From assembly GCF_947387515.1 (NCBI RefSeq), contig NZ_CANDOB010000001.1, positions 1 through 64,000 of the forward strand: a stretch of DNA of 64,000 bases, read 5' to 3'. Position 1 is the first letter of the stretch. Each line of letters opens with the position of its first letter. The notes below the pieces were generated by a model. It saw only the letters and a program-made list of their open reading frames with translations, ran no database searches and was not told where the DNA came from. This document shows positions 25,327 to 34,880 of the stretch, piece after piece. Origin of the DNA: Alkalihalobacillus sp. CinArs1. GTDB lineage: Bacteria; Bacillota; Bacilli; Bacillales; Guptibacillaceae. A program made the translations under genes and the position numbers.

Positions 25327-26162
25327 GACTTCTCACCTCCATACATCGCAGCGAGCTGTTCTTCCTTCATGTTAAATGAGTGCTTTTGTTCTGGAAATGA
25401 TTGCTTTTTAACATCATCTATATAGGACGTAATCGAATGCGATACGGTCTCACCTATCTCGGCGTACTGTTTCACAAACTTAGGCACGTGCCCACTTCCG
25501 TAACCGACTAAATCATGGTATACGAGCACTTGACCGTCTGCTTGGACACCTGCTCCTATTCCTATCACCGGAATCGTAAGCTCTGTCTTCACGATTTCCG
25601 TTAATTGCTGTGGTACGCATTCAAGGACGAGTGCAAATGCACCAGCACGTTCGATCGCCTTTGCATCATCGAGCAGCTTGGCTGCTTCCTCGCTTCCTCG
25701 CGCTTGCACTTTATAACCACCTAATACGCCAACAGATTGCGGCGTTAGTCCAAGATGACCCATTACCGGTACACCTGCCGTGGTTAGTTTCTCGATATGC
25801 GTGATAACATCTCCTGCGCCTTCGAGCTTTACGGCATGCGCTCCTGCTTCTTGCATCAATCTTCCTGCATGAGCTAACGTTTCACTAGGCGAACTATGGT
25901 ACGTGAGAAACGGTAAATCGCTTACAATAAACGTATGACGGGCGCCTCTATTAACGGCCTTTGTATGGAGAACCATATCATCCATCGTTACAGGAACAGT
26001 AGAATCATAGCCAAGGACGACCATACCAACGGAGTCTCCTACTAATAAAAGGTCGATTCCAGCTTCCTCTGCAAGTTTTGCTGAAGGATAATCATACGCA
26101 GTTAACATGGCGATTGGGTCATTGTTTTGCTTCATCTTTTTGAAATCACTCGTTGTTTTCAA
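25323..26162 (-). CDS. panB: Ketopantoate hydroxymethyltransferase
   Basis: A 279-residue enzyme transferring a hydroxymethyl group from methylene-THF to ketoisovalerate, the committed step to pantothenate. It has [30 protein letters not shown] (18-47), with the metal-binding aspartate in GDS, and later [15 protein letters not shown] and GIGAG. It is first in panBCD. GGAGG stands 8-12 nt before the start. The leader upstream is long and structured (26201-26405). Confidence 0.97.
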   Translation of the reverse strand: MKTTSDFKKMKQNNDPIAMLTAYDYPSAKLAEEAGIDLLLVGDSVGMVVLGYDSTVPVTMDDMVLHTKAVNRGARHTFIVSDLPFLTYHSSPSETLAHAGRLMQEAGAHAVKLEGAGDVITHIEKLTTAGVPVMGHLGLTPQSVGVLGGYKVQARGSEEAAKLLDDAKAIERAGAFALVLECVPQQLTEIVKTELTIPVIGIGAGVQADGQVLVYHDLVGYGSGHVPKFVKQYAEIGETVSHSITSYIDDVKKQSFPEQKHSFNMKEEQLAAMYGGEKS

Positions 26163-26200
26163 TTCTTTCTCCTCCTTTTCTAGAGGAAACTAAAACCGTA

Positions 26201-26405
26201 CAAAAAAACTCCTGGAAGAGGTTAACGGTTGACAGGGGTACCCTAATCGGCCTGAGAATGCACACAGGCATACCGCAACACTCCAACATCCAGGAGGTTA
26301 CATATCGGTTTCATCCCTCTGTCCCAGTCCGCTACGGATCAAGGCAGAATATTTTTTGTTCACTCATAAAACGGTGCGGTTCTTAAAGAAGATACCGCCC
26401 TTACA
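26201..26405 (-). ncRNA. Structured panB leader, candidate pan motif RNA with attenuator
   Basis: The 280 bp upstream of panB hold no gene but are rich in structure. On the minus strand CTCCTGGA (26296-26289) can pair with TCCAGGAG (26216-26209), the latter followed by seven T residues, which looks like a transcription terminator around further internal hairpins (for example GGGTACCC). The pan motif is a known RNA found before panB genes of Firmicutes. Location and layout fit, but I could not check the conserved bulged adenines. Confidence 0.5.
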
Positions 26406-26410
26406 CCTGT

Positions 26411-26440
26411 AGTATAGCAGATTATCTTACGTTTGTGGAA
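26411..26440 (-). promoter_or_regulatory. Possible sigma-A promoter of panBCD
   Basis: On the minus strand TTCCAC (26435-26440) and TATACT (26411-26416) are separated by 18 bp. The -10 is good, the -35 weak. Transcription would start near 26404, just before the structured leader. Confidence 0.45.
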
Positions 26441-26445
26441 AGGAA

Positions 26446-27423
26446 TCAGCAGATTTCAATATCAGCTGAATAGATGTGGTGCGTCTTGCCGTCACTCGAT
26501 TCTAACAACAAAACGCCTTCTTCTGTAATCCCTTTCGCTAATCCTTCGATAACGCCGTTTAACGTTCTTGCTTTGATTTTTCTTCCAAGACTGATCGCAT
26601 AGCTTTCCCATAAAAGCTTGATCATACGGAAGCCATTTTCCATATACTCGGTATAAAGTACTTCAAGTTCATTCAAAATCGCTGCGAGTAGTGCTGCACG
26701 ATTAACATCTTCTCCGCTTTCGATTTTCAACGAAGTTGCTGTTGTCAAATCTGTTGGAAAATCTGTTTCATCTGCATTTACATTGATTCCCATTCCAATG
26801 ATCACCGACTTGATTTGATCCGCTTCTGCCTGGAGTTCTGTTAGAATGCCAACGATTTTCTTGCCATTTATCAATATATCGTTCGGCCACTTTATTTCAG
26901 CTTCCAAGCCGGTTTGTTTCTTGATTGCTTGTACAACACTGACCGCAGCGATCAAAGTAAATTGAGGTGCGCGCTGAGGCGGTAACTTCGGTCGCAAGAT
27001 GATGCTTGTCCAAATGCCACTGCCTTTTGGGGAATGCCATGATCTTCCTAATCTTCCTTTGCCTTTTGTTTGCTCGTCAGCAACGACGATCGCTCCATCT
27101 TGTATCCCGCTATGTGCTAAGTTATGGGCAATAAACTGCGTCGTTTCAACAGAAGAATAGGCATGGATCTCTCTACCGATAAAGTCGGTAGAGAGTTTCA
27201 GGCTGATTTCTTCCTTAGAGAGAGAATTAGGACGCGTTACGATACGATATCCTTTCTTTTGAACAGCTTCAACTTCATACCCATTCTTTCTTAGTTCAGC
27301 AACATGTTTCCATATCGCCGTTCGTGAAACGTTTAACGAATCACTGATCATCTGTCCTGATACATATGTGTCGGTATGGTCTTCAAGCATTTGCAACAAT
27401 CGCTGTCTTATTGAGTCTGCCAA
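26446..27423 (-). CDS. birA: Biotin-protein ligase and biotin operon repressor
   Basis: A 325-residue bifunctional protein. The N-terminal helix-turn-helix (LEDHTDTYVSGQMISDSLNVSRTAIWKHVAELRKNGY, 13-49) binds the biotin operators. The catalytic domain has TKGKGRLGRSWHSPKGSGIWTS (about 118-139) that holds biotinyl-AMP, followed by KWPNDILINGKKIVGILTE. The C-terminal SH3-like domain ends the protein. It overlaps cca by 16 bp, so the two are coupled. It biotinylates acetyl-CoA and pyruvate carboxylase subunits. Confidence 0.96.
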   Translation of the reverse strand: MADSIRQRLLQMLEDHTDTYVSGQMISDSLNVSRTAIWKHVAELRKNGYEVEAVQKKGYRIVTRPNSLSKEEISLKLSTDFIGREIHAYSSVETTQFIAHNLAHSGIQDGAIVVADEQTKGKGRLGRSWHSPKGSGIWTSIILRPKLPPQRAPQFTLIAAVSVVQAIKKQTGLEAEIKWPNDILINGKKIVGILTELQAEADQIKSVIIGMGINVNADETDFPTDLTTATSLKIESGEDVNRAALLAAILNELEVLYTEYMENGFRMIKLLWESYAISLGRKIKARTLNGVIEGLAKGITEEGVLLLESSDGKTHHIYSADIEIC

Positions 27424-28595
27424 TATTCAAGCCACCTTTTAATGCTAGTTTTCTCATTCTTAATTTCTTCTTTAAGTACCCCTTGCTCAATTCGTTCAAG
27501 GGTTTCTCCTACCCATGGACCTGGTTTTTGTCCGGTCCATAATAAAAGATCTTCGCCTGTTACCGCTAGCTCATTAGAAGAAGTGATAGGAAGATCTAAT
27601 GCGATCTGATCGATGTTTTCATATGTAGGAACACGATTTTGCACACAAGCTAAGACACGTTCACTTTCTTTCTCGTATGGAATGGCAAAATATACGGTCT
27701 CGCGATTCCATCCTTCGATCTTCACTTTCTCTATGGTACTAAGAATTTTATTAACCTTCTTTAGAACGTCGTTCGAGTGCCGCCACCCTTTCAAAAACGT
27801 AGTTGGATCATCATGATCATTTGCAAGCCATGCGAGTCTTTCTTCTTTAGACTCTAAAATACTTACATCCATTCCTTTTTCTAAGTACGCTTTCCGATCT
27901 GCCAATCCCGGCAAAAAAGCGTATACTCCGGTATCTACGATTAATTTTAGGGCTTTGACGACTGCAGGTCCCGCGAGAAGCTTGTTGAATTCTACTGTCA
28001 TTCTTTCGACCGCGATATGTGATAACAAAGGAGCACTCTTCTTAATAGCCTCTAAGGTTTCTTCTTCAAAGCGAAATGAGAACACGCTCAAGAATCGTAA
28101 TGCTCTTAACATTCTCAAAGGATCTTCTGAAAACCGCTCATCTGGATCACCTACTGTACGAATCACTCCGCGTTTTAAGTCTTCTCTTCCACCGAACGGA
28201 TCCACAACTTCACCATTTTCTCCGATCGCCATACTGTTCATCGTGAAGTCTCTTCTCGCGAGGTCTTCATCAATACGATTCAAAAAAGTGATTTCGGAAG
28301 GATGGCGGAAATCATTGTAGTTATCCTCTGATCGGAACGTTGTTACTTCAAAGGGTTCACCTTCAAAGATGACCGTTACCGTTCCATGTTGAACGCCAGT
28401 TGGAATGACTTTTTCAAAAAGCTTCATCACCTCATTTGGATGAGCAGAAGAAGCGAGATCGAAATCTGAAACAGGCAATCCTAATATAAGGTCTCGGACT
28501 GCTCCTCCTACGATATATGCGTCATGTCCTGCGTTCTTCAATGTCCTCATCACTTTAAGAGACTTCTTAGCAGTCTCACCCTCGAATTGGATCAA
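27408..28595 (-). CDS. cca: CCA-adding tRNA nucleotidyltransferase
   Basis: A 395-residue class II enzyme that adds or repairs the tRNA 3' CCA end. The catalytic head holds [27 protein letters not shown] (28-54) with the DxD metal motif, then [11 protein letters not shown], the [12 protein letters not shown] motif and [11 protein letters not shown]. The start is TTG 28595, which overlaps the TGA stop of bshA. In B. subtilis cca has the same neighbours (bshA and birA). Confidence 0.95.
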   Translation of the reverse strand: MIQFEGETAKKSLKVMRTLKNAGHDAYIVGGAVRDLILGLPVSDFDLASSAHPNEVMKLFEKVIPTGVQHGTVTVIFEGEPFEVTTFRSEDNYNDFRHPSEITFLNRIDEDLARRDFTMNSMAIGENGEVVDPFGGREDLKRGVIRTVGDPDERFSEDPLRMLRALRFLSVFSFRFEEETLEAIKKSAPLLSHIAVERMTVEFNKLLAGPAVVKALKLIVDTGVYAFLPGLADRKAYLEKGMDVSILESKEERLAWLANDHDDPTTFLKGWRHSNDVLKKVNKILSTIEKVKIEGWNRETVYFAIPYEKESERVLACVQNRVPTYENIDQIALDLPITSSNELAVTGEDLLLWTGQKPGPWVGETLERIEQGVLKEEIKNEKTSIKRWLEYWQTQ

Positions 28596-29728
28596 ACTAG
28601 CTCCTCCTGAATGGTTTTATAGTAAAGCGATTCGTATTGCTCTAAGATTAACTCCGATGCAAATTTTCTTTGAACGGCTTTAAGAGACGCTTCACTAAAC
28701 TTTTGATGTAGTTCACGATCTGATAGTAGTCGGAGAGCATAGGATGCGATTTCGTCTATATTCCCTACCTCAGCAATGTATCCATTTACTTCATGATCAA
28801 TGACTTCAGGGATTCCCCCTATGTTTGTTCCGATCGCAGGAACTCCACAAGCCATCGCTTCTAAAGCAACTAAGCCGAAGCTTTCTTTCTCAGAGAGGAG
28901 TAACTTTAAATCACTGATCGACAGGATTTCAGCAACGTTTTCCTGCTTCCCAAGAAATTTCACTTTATCATTCAATCCAAGTTCACTTACTAGGCGACAG
29001 GCAACTTGTATTTCAGGACCATCGCCTATCAGCAGAAGTTTAGCTGGTAACTGCTTTTGAACCCGATCGAAAACTTTTATGACGTCTGGTACTCGCTTCA
29101 CACCTCTAAAGTTCGAAATGTGAACGATAACTTTCTCTTCCTCTTTAATACCATACCCTTTTCGTAAATCTTCACGTCGCTTAGGATAGTAAACTCTTTC
29201 ATCAACAAAGTTATAAACGGTTTCAATCGGTTTACTTGTCTCGAGCAGTTCTTGCGTTTGTCTAACTAGATCATCAGAAACCGCCGTAACACTATCCGAT
29301 TTCTCGATTCCAAAGCGAATTAGCTGTGTAAGAGAAGGATCGTAGCCAAGCACTGTTATGTCTGTTCCGTGAAGAGTTGTGACGATCTTGACATCGCCTC
29401 CCACCATTTCTTTCGCAAGAAACGCACATACCGCATGTGGAACAGCATAATGAACGTGGAGGAGGTCCAGGTTCTCACGTTGGATGACTTCTGCCATTTT
29501 ACTTGCTAATGTCAGGTCATAAGGTGGGTAACGGAATACGGCGTATTGATTAACTTCTACCTCATGAAAGAATATGTTTGGATGAAATGTATCGAGCCTA
29601 AACGGGACGCTGCTCGTAATAAAATGTACCTCGTGCCCCTTTTCAGCTAGCATTTTTCCGAGCTCAGTCGCGATTACTCCCGAACCACCAACCGTCGGAT
29701 AACATGTGATGCCGATTTTTAACTTCAT
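28592..29728 (-). CDS. bshA: N-acetyl-alpha-D-glucosaminyl L-malate synthase BshA
   Basis: A 378-residue GT4 glycosyltransferase that joins malate and UDP-GlcNAc in the first step of bacillithiol synthesis. It has [32 protein letters not shown] (5-36), HVHYAVPHA, and the C-terminal nucleotide-sugar site [31 protein letters not shown] with the E-x7-E motif. It lies 10 bp after bshB1, so the first two pathway genes are consecutive. Confidence 0.96.
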   Translation of the reverse strand: MKLKIGITCYPTVGGSGVIATELGKMLAEKGHEVHFITSSVPFRLDTFHPNIFFHEVEVNQYAVFRYPPYDLTLASKMAEVIQRENLDLLHVHYAVPHAVCAFLAKEMVGGDVKIVTTLHGTDITVLGYDPSLTQLIRFGIEKSDSVTAVSDDLVRQTQELLETSKPIETVYNFVDERVYYPKRREDLRKGYGIKEEEKVIVHISNFRGVKRVPDVIKVFDRVQKQLPAKLLLIGDGPEIQVACRLVSELGLNDKVKFLGKQENVAEILSISDLKLLLSEKESFGLVALEAMACGVPAIGTNIGGIPEVIDHEVNGYIAEVGNIDEIASYALRLLSDRELHQKFSEASLKAVQRKFASELILEQYESLYYKTIQEELV

Positions 29729-29738
29729 TCTCTTTCTC

Positions 29739-30446
29739 CTATTCTAACGGTATCTCTTTCATACTGAGCATGTTCTTTGAAATAAATCCTTCTGCGTAAT
29801 CAACACCTGACTCTTTTCCATAAAGGTATTCACGGTGAATGACTTTTTGAACATACCCGTTTGTTAATGGTGTTGCTACACTATCTTCCCCTAGTACAAA
29901 TTGACTTTCATAAGCTTCTAACGCTTTTTTCTTCGCATCAATCTGTTCGGAAACATCAATTGTGAACTGCGGTTTATGAAAACCATTTATAAAATAATAG
30001 TAAATGCGCTTTACTTTGTGTGCACTCCCAAGCTCAGGTTTGTACTTCCGTATCCCCGCTGAAAAGACGGCTTCTTCGACCAGTGTTGCCGCATGCCCAT
30101 GGTCAGGATGACGATCATCAAAGTATGGGATAAAAACCGCAGATGGCTTAACCGCTCGGATAAGATCAACGCACTTTTCCAAAGAACCTTCGTTAACACT
30201 AAGTCCCCGGTCAGGTAGACCGAGGTTATAGCGATTTGAAACTTTAAGAATGTCTGCTGCTGCTTTAGCTTCTACCTTTCTTTGCGATACTGTGCCATTC
30301 GATGATAGTTCTGCTTCAGTTAAATCACAAATACCAGTTCGCTTACCTTCCAGAGCAAGCTTCTTTAATGTACCAGCCATACCGATTTCTACATCATCTG
30401 CATGTGCTCCAAATGCTAATACATCAAGTTTCTGTGTTTCTTCCAT
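29739..30446 (-). CDS. bshB1: Bacillithiol biosynthesis deacetylase BshB1
   Basis: A 235-residue zinc-dependent deacetylase of the PIG-L family that converts GlcNAc-malate to GlcN-malate. [20 protein letters not shown] (about 12-31) carries the AHxDD metal site, and [23 protein letters not shown] supplies HPDH. I choose ATG 30446 with GGAGAG 9 nt upstream; TTG 30452 is possible. It overlaps the mgsA 3' end by about 23 bp. The last pathway gene, bshC, is not in this window. Confidence 0.95.
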   Translation of the reverse strand: MEETQKLDVLAFGAHADDVEIGMAGTLKKLALEGKRTGICDLTEAELSSNGTVSQRKVEAKAAADILKVSNRYNLGLPDRGLSVNEGSLEKCVDLIRAVKPSAVFIPYFDDRHPDHGHAATLVEEAVFSAGIRKYKPELGSAHKVKRIYYYFINGFHKPQFTIDVSEQIDAKKKALEAYESQFVLGEDSVATPLTNGYVQKVIHREYLYGKESGVDYAEGFISKNMLSMKEIPLE

Positions 30447-30837
30447 GTACAATTTCTCTCCAATCTAGTTCTCCTCGACCCAATGCGTGTACAAGGATTT
30501 CAGCGCTTCCCATGTTTGTTGCGAGCGGGATGTTATACACATCACACAATCTGATCAAAGCTGTAACATCTGGCTCGTGAGGCTGCGCTGTCAATGGATC
30601 ACGGAAGAAGATGATGGCATCCATCGCGTTGTCAGCAATCATCGCACCGATTTGTTGATCGCCACCTAAAGGACCAGACTGAAAGCGATGAATCGTCAAC
30701 CCTGTTTCATCGATAATGCGTTTTCCGGTCGTTCCAGTTGCATAAAGCGTGTGAGGCTCTAATATTTGTTTATATGCTAAAGCAAATCGAACGAGGTCAT
30801 CTTTCTTTTTATCGTGAGCAATCAAGGCGATATTCAT
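30424..30837 (-). CDS. mgsA: Methylglyoxal synthase
   Basis: A 137-residue enzyme that converts dihydroxyacetone phosphate to methylglyoxal, relieving sugar-phosphate overload. [14 protein letters not shown] (3-16), [11 protein letters not shown] (31-41), [16 protein letters not shown] (54-69), [15 protein letters not shown] (77-91) and [10 protein letters not shown] (104-113) are all conserved, with the catalytic aspartate in GGDQQ. It is placed between dapB and the bacillithiol genes, a usual arrangement, since bacillithiol helps detoxify methylglyoxal. Confidence 0.97.
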   Translation of the reverse strand: MNIALIAHDKKKDDLVRFALAYKQILEPHTLYATGTTGKRIIDETGLTIHRFQSGPLGGDQQIGAMIADNAMDAIIFFRDPLTAQPHEPDVTALIRLCDVYNIPLATNMGSAEILVHALGRGELDWREIVHGRNTET

Positions 30838-30848
30838 GACACCATCCC

Positions 30849-31649
30849 CTATTCCATTATATTCTCAAGTCCATAAACCAACTGATCGATCTTTAAGACG
30901 GTTTCAACGGCAAGCTGAACGCCAGGCATAAACGAACCTCTGTGCATTGAATCATGACGAATCTTTAGAGTTTGTCCCTCTCCGCCAAATAGCACTTCCT
31001 GATGAGCCACAAGACCTGGCAGCCTTACGCTATGAATTCTCATACCTTCGTAATCGGCACCTCTAGCCCCTTGGAGTTCTTCGCTTTCATCTTCATGCCC
31101 CTGAACTTTAGGTTCACGAACCTCAGAAATCATCTTCGCAGTTTTAACTGCTGTTCCGGATGGCGCATCGAGCTTTCGATCATGATGTTGCTCAATAATC
31201 TCAACATCAGGAAAATATTTTGCTGCCATCGAAGCAAACTTCATCATTAATACTGCACCGATCGCAAAGTTAGGAGCGATGATCGCGCCGATCCCTTTCT
31301 GCTCTGCTAACTCCGATAGTCTTTCAACATCTTCGTTCGAAAATCCGGTCGTACCTACTACAGGTCTTACATTATGTTGAAACGCGATCTCCATATGCTT
31401 TTTTCCGTACTCTGGCGTCGTTAAATCGATTAACACATCACACTCAACCTCAGATAGACACACGTCAAGATCGGTGTATACCGGGGAGTCTAACGACGGA
31501 AGATCCGGAATGTCTTTAACAGTCTCTCCAGATTGTCTTGAATCCACTACAGCTGATAACGAAAAGTGGTCTGTACGAGCCACAAGCTTAACTGCTTCGC
31601 TCCCCATCTTTCCTCTTGGTCCTGCAATAACGATCTTTACCGTATCCAT
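30849..31649 (-). CDS. dapB: 4-hydroxy-tetrahydrodipicolinate reductase
   Basis: A 266-residue NAD(P)H enzyme of lysine and diaminopimelate synthesis; in spore formers this branch also supplies dipicolinate. [16 protein letters not shown] (6-21) is the Rossmann motif, GTTGFSNED and [15 protein letters not shown] follow, and [18 protein letters not shown] contains the catalytic EIxExHHxxKxDxPSGTA signature. I prefer ATG 31649, two bases after the ypjD stop; GTG 31661 is the alternative. Confidence 0.96.
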   Translation of the reverse strand: MDTVKIVIAGPRGKMGSEAVKLVARTDHFSLSAVVDSRQSGETVKDIPDLPSLDSPVYTDLDVCLSEVECDVLIDLTTPEYGKKHMEIAFQHNVRPVVGTTGFSNEDVERLSELAEQKGIGAIIAPNFAIGAVLMMKFASMAAKYFPDVEIIEQHHDRKLDAPSGTAVKTAKMISEVREPKVQGHEDESEELQGARGADYEGMRIHSVRLPGLVAHQEVLFGGEGQTLKIRHDSMHRGSFMPGVQLAVETVLKIDQLVYGLENIME

Positions 31650-31650
31650 A

Positions 31651-31989
31651 TTATGATTCACTCTCCTCTTCTTTCTTCGTCCAACGGTCTTTATCTCTTG
31701 TATTAAACTTTGTCATCACTCGATCGAACGCTTCATCTAAATCGATATCAAGTGAATTTGCAAAGCATGTTAACACAAACAGAAGGTCACCCATTTCTTC
31801 TTCCATCGACCTTTGTGTTTCTTCACTTTTCTTTGGCTTCTCACCATAATAATGGTTAACTTCTCTAGCAAGCTCACCTAGTTCTTCCGTCATTCTTGCT
31901 AACATCGAAAGGGGGCTGAAATACCCTTCCTTGAATTGACCTATGTATTGATCCACTTCTTCTTGCATATCTTTAATCGTCTTTTCAGA
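31651..31989 (-). CDS. ypjD: MazG-like nucleotide pyrophosphohydrolase YpjD
   Basis: A 112-residue all-alpha NTP pyrophosphohydrolase. It has [24 protein letters not shown] and [26 protein letters not shown], which give the EExxE...ExxD magnesium-binding pattern of MazG. GTG 31989 follows GGTGGGAG at 5 nt and gives the family length; the longer frame to 32013 includes the ribosome site. It probably cleans up non-canonical nucleotides. It is the first gene of the operon leading to birA. Confidence 0.92.
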   Translation of the reverse strand, partial: SEKTIKDMQEEVDQYIGQFKEGYFSPLSMLARMTEELGELAREVNHYYGEKPKKSEETQRSMEEEMGDLLFVLTCFANSLDIDLDEAFDRVMTKFNTRDKDRWTKKEEESES

Positions 31990-32096
31990 CACGAGTGCTC
32001 CCACCTTTCTCATCTGCTACTATGTTAGCTAAAAGACATGTGTTTGACAAATATTTAACCATCGCACCGCTCTGTAGAAAGTATACCAAAATCAAA

Positions 32097-32125
32097 TTGC
32101 TGTTCGCTCAATATTTGATTATAAT
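32097..32125 (+). promoter_or_regulatory. Sigma-A promoter of ypjC
   Basis: TTGCTG (32097-32102) and a perfect TATAAT (32120-32125) are separated by 17 bp, about 40 bp before the likely start codon. Confidence 0.65.
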
Positions 32126-32165
32126 GAATGCTGTTGGCTGTATAGGACGGAAAGGATGTATGCAT

Positions 32166-33035
32166 ATGGAAGGAATTCGCATGAAGAATGTGATCTTCAT
32201 TTTATTAGGTTCTGCAATTTTTGCTTTTGGACTCGTTCATTTTAATATGGAGAACAACTTAGCTGAAGGTGGTTTTACAGGTATAACCCTTCTACTCTAT
32301 TTTCTCTTTGATATCGATCCAGCCATTTCAAACCTAGTATTAAACATACCGTTATTCTTTATTGGATGGCGTTTACTTGGCAGGAAATCATTTATCTATA
32401 CTTTACTAGGAACTGTAGCGCTCTCGGTATTTTTATGGATATTTCAACGTTATTCAGCTCTTTCGATTCCTTTAAGAGACGACATGACGCTCGCTGCACT
32501 TTTCGCAGGTGTATTTATCGGTTTAGGTTTAGGTATTATCTTTAGATATGGAGGGACAACTGGGGGCGTAGACATCATCGCAAGACTTGGTTTTAAATAT
32601 GCGGGCTGGAGCATGGGCAGGACGATGTTCGTATTTGATTTTTGTGTGATCGCGATTTCCCTCGTCTACTTAAACTACAAAGAAGCAATGTATACACTCG
32701 TCGCAGTATTTATAGCAGCACGTGTGATCGACTTTATCCAACAAGGCGCTTATTCCGCAAAAGCTGCCATGATCATATCGGAAAATAACAAAGAGATTGC
32801 TGATACCATCATGAAAGAGATGGATCGCGGCGCTACCGTCTTAAACGGAAAAGGAAGTTTTTCGGGGCTGCAGAAAGAAGTGCTCTATTGCGTAGTAGCA
32901 AGAAACGAACTTTCTAGACTGAAGAGCATCATTCGCCAGGTCGACCCGCACGCTTTCGTTGCTGTTAATGATGTGCACGATGTGCTTGGTGAAGGATTTA
33001 CATTAGACGAAAACAAAAATCCAATTGAAGATTAA
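32166..33035 (+). CDS. YitT-family membrane protein (YpjC-like)
   Basis: A roughly 289-residue protein with five or six membrane segments, beginning FILLGSAIFAFGLVHFNM and containing ENNLAEGGFTGITLLLYFLF, GRKSFIYTLLGTVALSV and IFRYGGTTGGVDIIARLGFKYAGWSMGRTMFVFD. A cytoplasmic C-terminal DUF2179 domain contains RGATVLNGKGSFSGLQKEVLYCVVARNELSRL. Function is unknown. The start is ambiguous: ATG 32166 (AAAGGA 9 nt before) or ATG 32181 (GGAAGG 7 nt before). It is divergent from ypjD-dapB. Confidence 0.85.
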   Translation: MEGIRMKNVIFILLGSAIFAFGLVHFNMENNLAEGGFTGITLLLYFLFDIDPAISNLVLNIPLFFIGWRLLGRKSFIYTLLGTVALSVFLWIFQRYSALSIPLRDDMTLAALFAGVFIGLGLGIIFRYGGTTGGVDIIARLGFKYAGWSMGRTMFVFDFCVIAISLVYLNYKEAMYTLVAVFIAARVIDFIQQGAYSAKAAMIISENNKEIADTIMKEMDRGATVLNGKGSFSGLQKEVLYCVVARNELSRLKSIIRQVDPHAFVAVNDVHDVLGEGFTLDENKNPIED

Positions 33036-33042
33036 TTGAAAT

Positions 33043-33069
33043 AAACCTCGCATAAAGGGCGGGGTTTTT
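33043..33069 (+). terminator. Terminator of ypjC
   Basis: AAACCTCGC pairs with GCGGGGTTT (one G-T pair) and is followed by T residues, 8 bp after the stop codon. Confidence 0.8.
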
Positions 33070-33122
33070 GTAATTCGAAACAGTCTTAAAGACTCGAATA
33101 TGGTAGTGATTTTGAGTGTAAC

Positions 33123-33199
33123 GGATTGAATACCTCTTCCTTTGTCCAACTCCAACGGACGTTCGTCCACACGAAATCAAGTAGGATTCAGACTCCTAT
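33123..33199. repeat. Shorter copy of the palindromic repeat (copy B)
   Basis: This element corresponds to the repeat at 4279-4404. Its right part (33158-33199, CGTTCGTCCACA...GGATTCAGACTCCTA) matches copy A with about six mismatches in 42 positions. Its left part GGATTGAATACCTCTT resembles the left arm of copy A. The centre is missing, so copy B looks like an internally deleted and decayed version. It lies between two terminators. Confidence 0.65.
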
Positions 33200-33237
33200 G
33201 ACAAATCGAACAAATTAATCAGATTTCTTTATAAATT

Positions 33238-33266
33238 AAAAACCTCGCCAACAATGGCGAGGTTTA
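33238..33266 (-). terminator. Terminator of the zinc peptidase gene
   Basis: AAACCTCGCCA and TGGCGAGGTTT form an 11-bp stem with a 4-nt loop. The minus strand continues with TTTTTAATTTA. It lies 5 bp from the stop codon at 33271. Confidence 0.9.
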
Positions 33267-33270
33267 TTTA

Positions 33271-33948
33271 TTAATCTTCGTTCATGCCGAGAAAGATGAA
33301 CACGAAGCGTACAAGTTCAAGTAGTGCAACGACAGCAGCTGCTACATACGTGAGGGCTGCGGCATTCAATACTTTCTTCGTTTCACGTTCTTCGTCATTT
33401 CGGATGACTCCTGATGAAACAACTTGTTCCATCGCACGACTAGAAGCGTTAAACTCAACCGGCAGCGTGACTAATTGGAATAGAACGGCAGCACTCATGA
33501 AGATGATACCAAGCAAGATAAAGTTTGATGAAGACATCAAAATACCTGCTAGGATAACGAAATAACTGAAGTTAGAACCTAGGTTAGCTACAGGCACCAA
33601 TGAATGTCTGAAGCGTAATGGAGCATAATCCTCTTGGTCCTGAATAGCGTGTCCTACTTCGTGAGCTGCAATTGCTGCTCCAGCTACAGAATGTCCGTGG
33701 AAATTACCAGATGACAATCTTACCGTTTTAGATCGCGGGTCATAATGATCTGATAAATGACCGCGAACTTCTTCTACTCCTACAGAGTATAAACCATTTT
33801 CATCAAGAATTTTTCGAGCAACTTCAGCACCCGTCATTCCAGATGAGTTAGGAACTTTTGAATATTTTTTGTATGCGCTCTTCACACGACTCTGAGCCCA
33901 AAGTGGGATGATTAGAAGAAGAGCAAAATAAATTAGAATACTAGCCAT
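33271..33948 (-). CDS. Zinc membrane metallopeptidase, YugP family
   Basis: A 225-residue neutral zinc metallopeptidase with an N-terminal membrane segment (ILIYFALLLIIPLWA). HEVGHAIQ (about residues 96-103) is the HExxH zinc site. HSLVPVANLGSNFSYFVILAGILM and two more hydrophobic segments follow, and EFNASSRAMEQV supplies the third conserved region. I choose ATG 33948, with GGAGG 7 nt upstream; ATG 33954 is too close. In B. subtilis yugP is elsewhere, so this is a local difference. Substrates are unknown. Confidence 0.87.
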   Translation of the reverse strand: MASILIYFALLLIIPLWAQSRVKSAYKKYSKVPNSSGMTGAEVARKILDENGLYSVGVEEVRGHLSDHYDPRSKTVRLSSGNFHGHSVAGAAIAAHEVGHAIQDQEDYAPLRFRHSLVPVANLGSNFSYFVILAGILMSSSNFILLGIIFMSAAVLFQLVTLPVEFNASSRAMEQVVSSGVIRNDEERETKKVLNAAALTYVAAAVVALLELVRFVFIFLGMNED

Positions 33949-34044
33949 TTCCATTCCTCCATAGTAGTATATCTCTATCTATCTTAACGTCAATTTTAGT
34001 CAAATAACTAGTAAAAGTCAATCATTTTACTGTCATACCAAGGT

Positions 34045-34818
34045 TTAATCTTTCTCAAATTGTTTATATTTCTTCACATCCGTCTTTTCTCCACGGTACT
34101 TTCGGTAAAGAACGTATAGCAACGTGACCGTTATTATCCCACCTATAGAAATTATCATCCACACGATCGATGACTCGTTTTTCTCAACATGACCTTCATA
34201 GACTTCTTTGAAGTCTGACTTCATCGTTTCAAGCTGTTTAGACAGGTCTTTTTTATGAGAAGATCCGTAATTTTCAAAGAATGCAATGTGTGAATCGAGT
34301 CTTTGCTGCATTTCTGTCGAGAGATCGATGCCAAGTGCTGGTCGAATCACGCTATAAGATCCTAAAAACTGCTGGAGATCTCTTTCATAAACCTTATAAT
34401 CCCTATGCGCTACGGCTGCTTTCATTTCATCGATCAAGCCGAGCATCTTATCGTCCGTTTGACGCCAAATAGGCTGTTCTTCTGTAACAAGTGCATCTAC
34501 AGCGAGACGAAATTCTGTAAGTGCCTTCATCCGTTGTTCCGTTTCCTGATCGGTGGCTGTGACTGAATGGAGAGCTCTATTGTGAGTGTTCAAGACAATG
34601 CGCATCTCAGTGATCGTCATTTCTGTATTCTCTTCGCCTGGAAACACTTCTTCAAACTTCTCGAGCATTGCTTTTGCCCTTTCAAACTCTTCTTGCTTAC
34701 CAAACTCTAGAACTTTCGATGCGAAATCATCCCATGCTTGTCTCGTATCCGATTCAGCTGCAAAAGCGTTAATAGGAAGAATGAAAAGCAATAAAAGCAG
34801 GAGTAATCCTCTAACCAT
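34045..34818 (-). CDS. ypjB: Sporulation protein YpjB
   Basis: A 257-residue exported protein with a signal peptide (MVRGLLLLLLLFILPINAFA), a long helical extracytoplasmic domain and a C-terminal membrane helix (IVWMIISIGGIITVTLLYVLYRK, about 217-239). It fits YpjB, which is induced in sporulation (SigE-dependent in B. subtilis) and lies between ypjA and ypjC. The exact function is unknown. Confidence 0.85.
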   Translation of the reverse strand: MVRGLLLLLLLFILPINAFAAESDTRQAWDDFASKVLEFGKQEEFERAKAMLEKFEEVFPGEENTEMTITEMRIVLNTHNRALHSVTATDQETEQRMKALTEFRLAVDALVTEEQPIWRQTDDKMLGLIDEMKAAVAHRDYKVYERDLQQFLGSYSVIRPALGIDLSTEMQQRLDSHIAFFENYGSSHKKDLSKQLETMKSDFKEVYEGHVEKNESSIVWMIISIGGIITVTLLYVLYRKYRGEKTDVKKYKQFEKD

Positions 34819-34880
34819 ACCTGTCCCTCCTTCATCCTAATTCAATGTATGATAAAAGGGACAAGAGTAGACCATTAACT

